From assembly GCF_026151205.1 (NCBI RefSeq), contig NC_087082.1:10424901-10488900 (forward strand): DNA of 64,000 bases. The letters run 5' to 3'. Positions 33,447-43,600 of this stretch are shown here, piece by piece. The stretch's first letter is position 1, and the number at the start of each line of letters is the position of its first letter. The DNA is from Bolinopsis microptera. Lineage: Eukaryota > Ctenophora > Tentaculata > Lobata > Bolinopsidae. A program made the position numbers and the translations under genes. The notes beneath the pieces are model-generated. The model did no database searches and was not told the DNA's origin. It worked only from the letters and a program-made list of their open reading frames with translations.

Positions 33447-34124
33447 TTAAGTGTCATGGATATCTATGTCAGATATATCACAATTGTATCTAATATCCTC
33501 AAACTCTTCCCAAATGTTTTTATCAAGCGACTCAAACTCAAAAGAATAAAGCGAGTCTTGGCTGCCTGCCAACTCTCGGCTGTCTGCCACCTTTCTCTCT
33601 TTTATCCACTTCTCACATGCACTCTCGGAGTGTTCTGAGTATGACAAGTGTACTGGATAGTTAGGGTGTGTTGAGTAGAACTGTCTCCTTAGCTCGTCTC
33701 TAGAATAGTAGATATGGTAAGGCTGGTCAGGGTGGGTTAGTTGCTGGTCACGTGGGAACTCTGTAGGCTTCTTTGGGTCGAACCTGGGGTAAACGTTTAA
33801 TAAGTAAATAATCGCTTAACTTATACTCCTCGTGGAATTTGAAACCTGGACAGTTTCACCATAAGCGAAAAAGTACAAAAGGATGTTGAAATATTTCAAG
33901 ATCAACAAATACCTGTGTCCGTCGAGTCTGGTCATGTTTCCTACACGGTGAGTCTTAGTCTGTTCCGTGTTCTCCCAATCAGGTAACACTGGGTTCACTG
34001 GTTCTGACAGAGGAGGGAACTTCAGACATGCTTTCAGCCACTTAGGTTCCCTGATAACATTGGCTTTTGCTAGGGCGTCTGTTCTGGAGATAACGTTACC
34101 GAAGTACACCAGTCTACTTGACAT
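33447..34124 (-). CDS. MRPS23: Mitochondrial ribosomal protein mS23 (MRPS23)
   Basis: Two exons on the minus strand, 34124-33913 and 33783-33447, encode 182 residues (human about 190), joined in phase 2. The N-terminus SRLVYFGNVISRTDALAKA and the following LKFPPLSEPV match the conserved start of mS23, a small-subunit protein of the mitochondrial ribosome. The second exon has the family's IYYSRDELRRQFYSTH segment. The C-terminal ~50 residues are acidic and less conserved. No classical presequence is obvious, as is usual for this protein. It stands between the membrane-protein gene and PNKP, transcribed in the same direction, 835 bp upstream of the PNKP start codon. Confidence 0.88.
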
Positions 34125-34404
34125 GATCCTAGTGGAGAGTGGAAATGGTGATATTACAATAATACTGTATAATTCAGGTGATCTTATATAGTTTAAAAGG
34201 TTCAAAAAGTTTGTCCTAATTGCAAATTATTTAGATTGTTTCACCGAATTTTTAACTATCTAAAGTAAACAATATAATTTCAATACACCGCAAAGGTTTA
34301 TACATGTTATAGATGAAATACTTGAATTTACCGTCTTAATAACACAGAATTAATCGTGTTTGTTCTATCAGTTGTGAAAGGGTGATAGTTAGTGATTATA
34401 TATA

Positions 34405-34473
34405 TAATTTAATATCTGAATACGGATATTACATATATTATATATGTAATATCCGTATTCAGATATTAAATTA
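34405..34473. repeat. Perfect 33-bp inverted repeat with 3-nt loop
   Basis: Arms 34405-34437 and 34441-34473 are exact reverse complements (core ATATCTGAATACGGATATTA) around TTA. It lies 280 bp upstream of the MRPS23 start codon. It could extrude as a cruciform or be the remains of a MITE. Confidence 0.9.
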
Positions 34474-35695
34474 TGAAATGAAATTAGGTATTTATATCCC
34501 ACTCATATGATCAACCAACAACACAAGGAAAGTGGTTTAACCATATCAGAGCGGCTGACTGTGAGTGAATGAGCAAATGAGAAATGTGAACATAAGGAGA
34601 ACTTTAAAAAGACAAAGACAAAATTGAAACATCTTTTATTATAAACCATACTAAGATAACTATAAGTAACATTATGACAAATAAAATGATCATTACCTCA
34701 TAATGTTACTTAACTTTCAGCAAATGCTTATAAATATTTCAAAACATTTTATATAATACTGGACATTGGACATCCTATAACAAGATAATATCTTGACATG
34801 ACAATACAAACGCAGAAATATCTAAAATCAAAAGTTGATAACCAATTAATAGAAAGTATCAAATTCTAAGTTAATAACCAATTAATAGAAAGTATCAAAT
34901 TCTAACAAAAATCAAAAATTCATACGTAAGTTTGAGTCCCTACTCCCTATGTAACGAAAACAAAACACTTTATTTGAAATTCTTACGGTTTTTACCGAGC
35001 AACCGTGACCAGTCCCCTCCTCTCTGTTATAGAAAAAAAGACTTTACTTACTTTGATAAAGTGAAGGTTGACCATGATCTGCATCTTTAAGAAAAAACTA
35101 GTTCATTGATTATAATTACTAGCAGGAACCCGTCTCAGCCTAAAGTGGTGTCAAGACTCAAGAGACTAAAATAATTATTACCTATTTAATTCGCGTTTTT
35201 GACACCACTTGGGGGTCCACATTTTGGGCACTAAAATTATTATTCCTTGGTCAATTTTTTATTTTTTCATGCTGATTTGAAGACCATTAGAGCATTTGAA
35301 CCAGTCAAAAAAGTTTAAGTTGTATATCTTTTACGGTTTTTGCGGAAAGTCGTGTTAAAGTTGATGTCGTGGTGTCAGTAAAATGGTACGGATATATATA
35401 TATCGTCTCGCTTTATATATAGTAAGATTCCTGACCTCGGAATACTTCAAGGTAAAACAGATTCTCAGCATAATACTTCAAATATGATACTCAATGAAAC
35501 GTTAGCATAATAAATTCTACCCCGTATACTGTATAAAAAAGGCAATTTATATAAGTTACACTATATATATTATACTATATAGACTACACTATTATACATA
35601 AGCTACACTACAAGCTACACTCTGGTCACTGACTGACCAGTGACCAGGTAAGGACTCAAACAAACCATCACAACAAGACAAGTCACTTTACAATC
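34474..35695. other. Gene-free spacer between MRPS23 and the membrane-protein gene
   Basis: No exon recognised. It contains a weak inverted repeat around TAAGTAACATTATG (about 34660 and 34698), a 36-bp direct tandem duplication (about 34835-34906, landmark CCAATTAATAGAAAGTATCA), and AT-rich runs of TATA near 35392-35420 and 35560-35600. Confidence 0.55.
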
Positions 35696-38097
35696 CTAAA
35701 ACTCCACACTTTCTACATCAGGAACCCTACCCCTCTCAATACGCTCATGTTTAGCCTGCAACACATTCCGCTCATACTTCTTAACACTGGTGTTTCTCAC
35801 AACCACGCTCCTGTCCCCAATGTCCAGCACCGCAGACCCGTGAAACACAGCGAACAGAGGCATGAAGAAGACATGATGTAAGATACAGTCAGTGGAGGTG
35901 TCACTGCAGAAAGATGGCAGGGAGACACTCCTCAGGACCAGAGATATGAGAATAAGACAGAGTTTCAGTGCAATGCTGACTTTCTTGAATCTGCTAGAAG
36001 GGACAGAAGTGTATACTAACAGTGTTGTTATGATAGAGTTAAGGGTATGGAATAACACTAGATAATAAACAGCACTATCGTGTATTGGTTTGTTCTCGTT
36101 TGGCGTCACCACAGAGTAAAGTGCTAACGAAAGTTTCTCCATCACTGAAATGACAGTGCGAACAGTTCTTATGATGGAGACTGTACGAGAGTTGGAGGAG
36201 GAGGTATGGGTGTGGTAGGATAGGGTTGAGAGGAGTAATATAGGGAGGTACACTACCAACACACTTCTTATCACATACCTGGGAGGTTTTTGTTGGGAAA
36301 TATCAATCAGGCGTGATTAAACTTTAAAATTATCTCTTTATTTTATATTATTCGAGCACAATATGAAAACATATTAAACGCAAGATTTTCTAAAATAACA
36401 AAGCTGATTATTAGTGATTATCTTAAATCTACTATTATACTAAACAAACAACAGTAATAACGAGTTGTTGTGCAAAAGCCATGGTGGGCCTTGAATACGC
36501 CAGCTCCTCGGGTTACTATAGAGCCGACAGCGCTAGTGGGCCCCCTTATGTACCAGGACTCTACCGGCAACGATCGACTAACGCCCCAGATATAATCAAA
36601 GATTGGCGCGCAGTCATAAACAGCGGGTGCGCGCACAGAACTGCTTCCCGCTAGTACCAATAACACTCACCTGACTCCCACGTGACACTAACCTCACGCC
36701 GCGGTGCGGTATTTCGATCATGACAAGCCAAACCGGATTAAACCACTTGTTAATATAGCCGTTCTGCTTGCCAGTCTCTACATTAATTAGCCCGCTGGGT
36801 TTTGCTGCCCCCCTGTTTGCAAATTTGCCGCCCCCTCGGAGAGTGTAATGGGAGTATCGCTACAATGTGGGAGTGTAATGGGAGTATCGCTACAATATGG
36901 GAGTGTAATGGGAGTATCGCTACAATGTGGGAGTGTAATGGGAGTATCGCTACAATATGGGAGTGTAATGGGAGTATCGCTACAATGTGGGAGTGTAATG
37001 GGAGTATCGCTACAATATGGGAGTGTAATGGGAGTATCGCTACAATATGGGAGTGTAATGGGAGTATCGCTACAATGTGGGAGTGTAATGGGAGTATCGC
37101 TACAATGTGGGAGTATAATGGGAGTATCGCTACAATATGGGAGTGTAATGGGAGTATCGCTACAATGTGGGAGTGTAATGGGAGTATCGCTACAATATGG
37201 GAGTGTAATGGGAGTATCGCTACATTGTGGGAGTGTAATGGGAGTATCGCTACAATGTGGGAGTGTTATGGGAGTATCGCTACATTGTGGGAGTGTAATG
37301 GGAGTATCGCTACAATGTGGGAGTGCAATGGGAGTATCGCTACAAGTACATTGTGGGAGTGTTATGGGAGTAATGTATAGTAGTTACCACACCAAACGTG
37401 TGTAATACGTGTGTAATGGCATAAATGGACCCTGGATCAGAACCTGTATTTCCTGTGTCGTACAATATGATCCCTGCTCCTGTTATTTCTGGACTGAGTG
37501 AGAGTCCACCTCACGTGACGTCACAAACCCTCACGTTTTAGCTCAGCCACCAAAAGGCAGATAGTATCAATACAGTTCCCCACCACCTAACACACTATCC
37601 AAACGTTAGCACACCCGCAACCGCCATTAGCAACCTACGTCTCACCAAGTCTCAAGAGCCAGCATTACTCAGCACGGGCGTCATCCTTTCATGGTGTTGA
37701 GCGGCCAGGGTAACCACCCAGAACTTCCCTAGGGACCAAGTTAGTAAATCTCCGGAGGTGCAACCCCGATTCGGCTGATACCCTAACAGGTATTATCATC
37801 CAGTGGCCCTCAGGGAAGGGGCTTAATGCAGATGGATGGACTCCAGTAGGACGCTCCCCAAGTGGAGGGTCGCCACCTCTATATGACGGTGGTCAGTGGG
37901 TGTCGCGACACAAAAAAAAAAAAAAAAAGAGTTGTTCACCTCTGCATGGTATCCCTAATAACCAGGTCCTGTAAGGTAACCCCAGTAGTAACCATAGTAA
38001 GAGGAACGTAGTACCCCACCACCAGGAACAACACCACACTCCACCCCACCAGCGGTGTGCTCACTGACATCCTCATGAACATGTTGTCCTCGTCCAT
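35696..38097 (-). CDS. Multipass membrane protein, unrecognised family
   Basis: Two exons on the minus strand, 38097-37940 and 36278-35696, join in phase 2 to encode 246 residues. Hydrophobic segments lie near residues 14-36 (PLVGWSVVLFLVVGYYVPL), 55-73, a weak one near 95, then 118-137, 148-168 and 178-195. The C-terminal ~50 residues are charged and cytosolic in character (KYERNVLQAKHERIERGR). I do not recognise the family; it resembles small four- to six-helix membrane proteins of the TMEM type. The 1.66 kb intron contains the 30-bp minisatellite at 36842-37375 and a poly(A)-tailed SINE whose tail reaches within about 10 bp of the exon 1 donor site. Confidence 0.7.
36842..37375. repeat. 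30-bp minisatellite in the membrane-protein intron
   Basis: About 17-18 tandem copies of a 30-bp unit made of GAGTGTAATGGGAGTATCGC plus TACAATGTGG or TACAATATGG. The GTGG and ATGG variants alternate in the first six copies, a trace of a 60-bp higher-order unit. Because 30 is a multiple of three, long spurious frames run through it on the plus strand; these are not genes. Confidence 0.93.
37660..37929 (+). mobile_element. Poly(A)-tailed SINE or LINE 3' end
   Basis: A GC-richer block (landmarks GGCCAGGGTAACCACCCAG, GGTGCAACCCCGATTCGGC, GGTGTCGCGACAC) ends in a run of about 18 A at 37912-37929. A clean A-tail after a non-coding body marks a retroposon, though no box A/B pair is convincing. It is antisense to the host gene and abuts its exon 1 splice donor (intron starts at 37939). 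Confidence 0.6.
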
Positions 38098-38515
38098 TGT
38101 TCTAGGCTAACGGGTAGAAGTGGGGTTGTAGTTTTATTATTGTGATTATTTAAACTTGCATTTTACTGGGAATTTGTCTTCAGTAAATTTATATTTTACT
38201 GGATTGGAACATTCCTTCTAGAACTTTAAAAAAAAATCTTTGAATTTTCAATAGGTGACCCTGGTAACTGACGGCAGCATTTGAATGATGTACAATGTAC
38301 ATCATAATGTGTTAAAACTCGAAAATAAACTATAATCAAATCGATTCACAAGAGAACGTAGACTTAGTCAATAAGTTAGTTAAAAGTAAAGCTTAGTACG
38401 AATAACGACTTAGTTTCCACAATTTCCAATCCACCAATCAGCTTCATTTCCCAAATTACATTCAACGACCCGAACAGTAAAAATGTGAAAGTCTCACACA
38501 CGGAACTGCAAAAGC

Positions 38516-39478
38516 TCAATCATCTTCCGACTCGGAGTCAGATGAGAGATACACCACAGGTCTGCTCAACTGATTTACATTCCCCTCTAAACTGTCATCT
38601 GAATCCGACCCTGAGTCACTGATAGCCGGCTTACTGTTCCTGTACTCCGTGAAATCCTTGTTGCTATCTTTAACATCTTTATTAACATCTTTATTAACAT
38701 CCTCGGTCTCGGAGTGGAAGTGTTGGGGCCACACATTATCTGATTTGAGGTCCTTTATCTGGGGTGGGTAGAGGATGTTGACCATCTCGCACGTAACCTT
38801 CTTACCTTCCTTTATACTCTCCACTATCAGGTAGTCTCCTGTAGGGAGCAAGCTCAGGTTAGTAACAAATCATAAGTGCTAATGTAATTCATACAATATA
38901 TATATATCATACTTACATTTTGTAATTAAACTAAAATAATTGCGTAGTACTACAGAACAACCGGATCTAATTTTTTAGTTATCCACGTTTAAAAGAGGGC
39001 AAAATAATAATACAGAATATCGTTACCTCGCTTGATCCAGACATTCTTCCTGAACTTTGGAGGCATACTACACAATGTCACGTGACCTGTCTCCTCCTCT
39101 ATTAAGAACAGGTTGTTACCTTTACTTTCCAACACCTGTTCGTGTATGTGGAATTTGGAGGAATTGGAATTTGGATTCAAGCAAGAATAATTTTAATAGT
39201 TAAAACGTTCGTTACTTCTACGTAATACTTTAACAGATAATTTCATAGTGGAGTTTATCATGTCCAGAATCAAGCACTATTATAATCCTAGGCCTAGGTT
39301 ATAACTTATAGTCATATTCTATCAAAGTATGTTTTCTTTTATTTATCTGTTTAACAAGTCTACAACTACAGTTTGACTTATGAAATCTAACCTTGACGAT
39401 GTTCTGATTTTTGCAGAGTGTAACGTCTCCATGTACCACCTCCTGCGTCACTATCTTCCTTTTGGTAGCTTCAGACAT
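38516..39478 (-). CDS. EIF1AD: eIF1A-domain RNA-binding protein EIF1AD
   Basis: Three exons on the minus strand, 39478-39392, 39135-39027 and 38838-38516, sum to 519 nt (172 residues; human 165). The S1-like eIF1A fold spans residues ~1-100. It starts MSEATKRKIVTQEV and includes SMPPKFRKNVWIKRG and GDYLIVESIKEG, the signature of this family. After WPQHF the tail becomes acidic and serine-rich, ending SSDSESEDD, a probable CK2 target. The protein is nuclear in animals; its vertebrate homologue (haponin) is linked to the stress response and late 40S maturation. The 38692-38660 stretch encodes a small DVNKDVNKDVKD repeat. The gene is followed 419 bp downstream by the membrane-protein gene. Confidence 0.92.
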
Positions 39479-39928
39479 CTTAGAACGGCTAACTATTAAT
39501 TAACAAAACTCAGTACAAGTTAGTTGATATCATGATTAAAGGAGGCAGTCGTTAACGGCTAATAATGAACTATTGTATACAGATAATCTTGAAATCTGTC
39601 AGGTATGAGAATTATATGAGATATCTCATAATATCTAACAAATAAGTTATATTTCAGATCAGATCCAAATAGGTAGCAGTCTTTGTTACCAGAATTTGTG
39701 TGATATTAATTATTTAGAAGTTAATCAGACAAAAGTATTTGTATAACCGCTAAAACATCTCCGTACAATATCCTAGAACATGTTATTTATTGATATTATA
39801 TTAATAAAGCTGGCAAATATTCTATGAATGCAGGTTGGGATAATATAATGATAATGACAACTGCATTTAATAATTAATTAAAATCAAGTACGTATTATTA
39901 TAATCTTAGTTTACATAGGAATTCTAAG

Positions 39929-39934
39929 TTTATT
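39929..39934 (-). promoter_or_regulatory. Putative poly(A) signal of MCPH1
   Basis: AATAAA on the minus strand about 700 nt past the MCPH1 stop codon and 450 bp before the EIF1AD start. If used, the 40.16-40.62 kb minisatellite is transcribed as part of the MCPH1 3' UTR. Confidence 0.35.
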
Positions 39935-40159
39935 GAATAAAAAAACATTTGATAGACCTCACGATCAATCAAGTTTTATACTGCTACAAATCTACAAATT
40001 TCACTCGTATTTCAAATATTCAATTCATTTTCAGCTCTACTTTGCAGTTTGGTGATCATATTTGTAATATTATAGATATCTATCCATATTATGCGAACAT
40101 GGAAAATTAAAACAGCAGCAATTAAAACAACCTATCAAATTTTCAAACAATAATCGAAC

Positions 40160-40616
40160 CGCCCCACGATGTGTAGTCTCCACAATGTGCAGTCTCCACA
40201 ATGTGCAGTCTCCACAATGTGCAGTCTCCACAATGTGCAGTCTCCACAATGTGCAGTCTCCACAATGTGCAGTCTCCACAATGTGCAGTCTCCACAATGT
40301 GCAGTCTCCACAATGTGCAGTCTCCACAATGTGCAGTCTCCACAATGTGCAGTCTCCACAATGTGCAGTCTCAGTAATGTGCAGTCTCCACAATGTGCAG
40401 TCTCCACAATGTGCAGTCTCCACAATGTGCAGTCTCCACAATGTGCAGTCTCCACAATGTGCAGTCTCCACAATGTGCAGTCTCCACAATGTGCAGTCTC
40501 AGCAATGTGCAGTCTCTACAATGTGCTGACTCCACAATGTGCAGTCTCCACAATGTGCAGTCTCCACAATGTGCAGTTTCAACAATGTGCAGTCTCCACA
40601 ATGTGTAGTCTCCACA
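40160..40616. repeat. 16-bp minisatellite next to the MCPH1 stop codon
   Basis: About 28 tandem copies of CAGTCTCCACAATGTG (on the plus strand). They are nearly identical; variants such as CAGTCTCAGTAATGTG occur at two or three places, and the right end (40500-40610) is more degenerate. The array begins 13 bp beyond the MCPH1 stop. The unit length is not a multiple of three, yet all three frames stay open for long stretches on both strands, which explains several spurious frames. Confidence 0.95.
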
Positions 40617-40628
40617 AACAGTTCACTT

Positions 40629-43600
40629 TTAAAACTCAGGACTAGGAGATCTGTAGGGGAAGAGGAGGAACTTTTTGGTGTCCTGTAGTCTGAGTTGGGT
40701 GATACTGTCCAGTACCCACTGTTCTGACAGTGAAATATGTTCTTTGTCTTCAGCTGCTCCGCCTATACAGTAGCGAGACCGGGTTCTTGATCTGGTAACC
40801 TGAAGTGAAATGGTTCTGAGATTCTGACATTGGCAATGATGGATTCGGTTTAAATAAGTTAATGAATTCAGTTAAACTTTAAATAAAATTTACAGTTTTC
40901 AGTTTAAAGACTTTCAATTCAGCAAAGAATAGAAGTTTTCTGCACGTTATAACAATTATTAAAACTAAAAAAATGTTATTGTTAACAGCAACAAATCTCA
41001 CCTTGCCACCACAGAGCGTTATGAGGTCTATAAGGTCTGTCTGAGGAGGAGCAGTTTCCTTATCAACAAAGATCAGACCCAGGTCTGCAAACAGCAGACT
41101 GGCAGCATTCCTTCTCAGCTCTCCTTTCATCTGGTATATCGATATGTCCAGATATGTCAACAATTTTAATAAATATATTTTAGTAATGATGGAATAAACA
41201 TTAAACTTTTAAACATTGCTGTCGTTGTTTAATATTATTATGATCTTACCTTCAATATGGGGAAATCAGAGGTGAGTTGATATTTGGATTCTTTCTGCCA
41301 ACTGTCTTTAGAGATAGAGTCAGTAACCTAAAACGAGTACCAGAATAGTTTGATATGTTCTACTCTCCCATTATTATTAACATGAACTACATTGTTATGA
41401 AATGGTTGCCAATAATAAACATAGAAGCTTAAAAATTAATATAAAAATTTCAACGGTGTGAGTATGACAGACTCAAGTTCCATAATTGAAACATAATTTA
41501 AAACTCACCCAATTAAGAGAAAGTACGTAAGCTCCGTTAATGATAGCCTTTAACAAGTTAATAGTTCTCTTGGGTGTACCCATGATAACATGTGAAGTGT
41601 TCTTATCTACAGACTCAGATACTGCAGCGGAGAATAACTTTGCAGTGGTCCGGACCATCGCCTGGTCGTCTCGGTGGCAGCATGTCGTGCAGATAACTTT
41701 CATCTGAGGATAGTGGAATGATAACAACTTAAATTAACATTTAAATACTATCAAAAAGTATCTTATATGACTATGATGAACTGATAAGGTTTTGAGCCAG
41801 AAGCGGATGATTAACTAGTAGACTTTCACATGATGGGTATTTTTATTAGTCTGCAGCATTATTTTTTTTCAAAATTTGCACTCACTATTTTAGCAATTAA
41901 TTTATTTTAGCAATTTATTTATTTTAGCAATTAATTTATCAAAAGTGACTAGGGGCCTTGGGTGGGATATAAATTATACAAGGATAATTATCTTACATTC
42001 TCGAGAAAACAGCCATGTTCTGTTCTCTTGCTACTACTATATAATGCCTTTTCCCTCCTAGCTTTTCTCCTCTTGGAAGGTAACCTCTTAAAAAACCATT
42101 TGTTGGCTGATTCCTCTGTCTCTGTATTGTTCGGGATGATTTGGGCCAGTAGTTTCGTCGCATTGACAGTTTCTTTAGAGTTGTACTCACTAACTGACCG
42201 GTCGATGAACTGAGCAAAAGCAGTGTTTTCCTCACGAAACGATTGGTCGAGTGATGAGTGGAGGTCAGTTTGATTAGATTTAAGTAATATGGGAACATCG
42301 TTTTTGTCGGGCACTTCCATCGAATAACTATTGTCCTGTTTATCAGATGGTTGGTCTACAATTGGAACATCCAAACGAAAGAAGTTGGCTCCAAATTTTA
42401 CAGAGATGGAGAAATTTGAAAGGTATTCTGGATTTTTTCTACTAATTCTCTTTATAGCTGTTATCCTATAATTGCATCTTCTAGAGGCTGTTATGGAGAT
42501 GGTGAGATAAGGTAGAGGCAAGAGCAGATGTAAAATATTTGGTTTTCTGAACATGGTAATATAATTTGCCAGTCCGCAGTTGGCCAGTTAGAACACTATA
42601 ACTGCAAAGCAAATCAATATTACTTTTCAATCGATGTTTTTTGGCAGGGAATCTAAGAACGGTTGTACCTGATGCACCGACATAATAATATGATTTATCT
42701 TGTTTGTACATGCTCAAAGAAGGTGGTAACAAATATTGCACCGGTACAGAAAAAATATCAGTAACTAATACTAATAGGCAATTAGCATCATGAGGAATGA
42801 TAATAAAATAATTGATTTTTTAAAATTGGGGTATAATTACAAGAATTGGGAATGTATGTTCTTGAGTTTGCTTTGTTTAACTTCGGGATATTATGCAGTG
42901 AAGGCATTGAGTCATGGGTTGAGTAATGAATACTTTTTATAGACACTCGTTTGGACCGATTTTATATGTATATCATAATAATATTATGGAACAAAAGTTA
43001 AAAGAAACAAAAAGAAAGAAGTTTTGCCTGATTACATTCGCTGGAGTTGCATTACTATCTGATCTTCTTTTCGTTACTATAGAAACATCATGACAGCTCG
43101 TATTTGCCTTCTTAGTATTCTTTCTCTTGGATTGAGGTCTCTTGTTGAGAACCTCGTTAGCTGAGTCTTCTGTATCTGTAGTCGTCGGAACAATCGGTGC
43201 TTTTTTCTCCCGCCTTGTCAATGGTTTCTTCACATCAGGAGTTTCTGTAGTGCTGTACTCACTCACCGAATGGTCGGGGCTGTGGGCAGCGTTTTCTTTA
43301 TCAGATTGTTCGTGCAACAGTGATGTCTCAGCAGTGGAAACAGTGGATTTTTTGCTAGGCTTTTTTGAGCTGGATGCATTCAGAACGTATTTAGGGTTAG
43401 TCCTTTTCATTCTACCAGATTTTCTTGTATCATTGACGCTGTTATCAGATGTTTTAGTGGTAAAAACACTTTTTGCAGACCTTTTTGTGGTGCATAATAT
43501 ATCGCCGTCAGATACATCAACCAGATTGCTATGGCCGACCTCATCTGATGGTTGGTCTAAGAGGGATAAATCGATACTTGACATACTCATAGTGGATTGT

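Noticed and set aside
36802-37405. Two long plus-strand frames (about 190 residues each)
   Set aside because: They lie in the 30-bp minisatellite; a period divisible by three keeps frames open without selection. No start context, no domain.
40070-40645. Several overlapping frames on both strands with CAVSTMCSLHNVQSPQ- or ETAHCGDC-type repeats
   Set aside because: By-products of the 16-bp minisatellite, which reads open in all frames; it falls after the MCPH1 stop.
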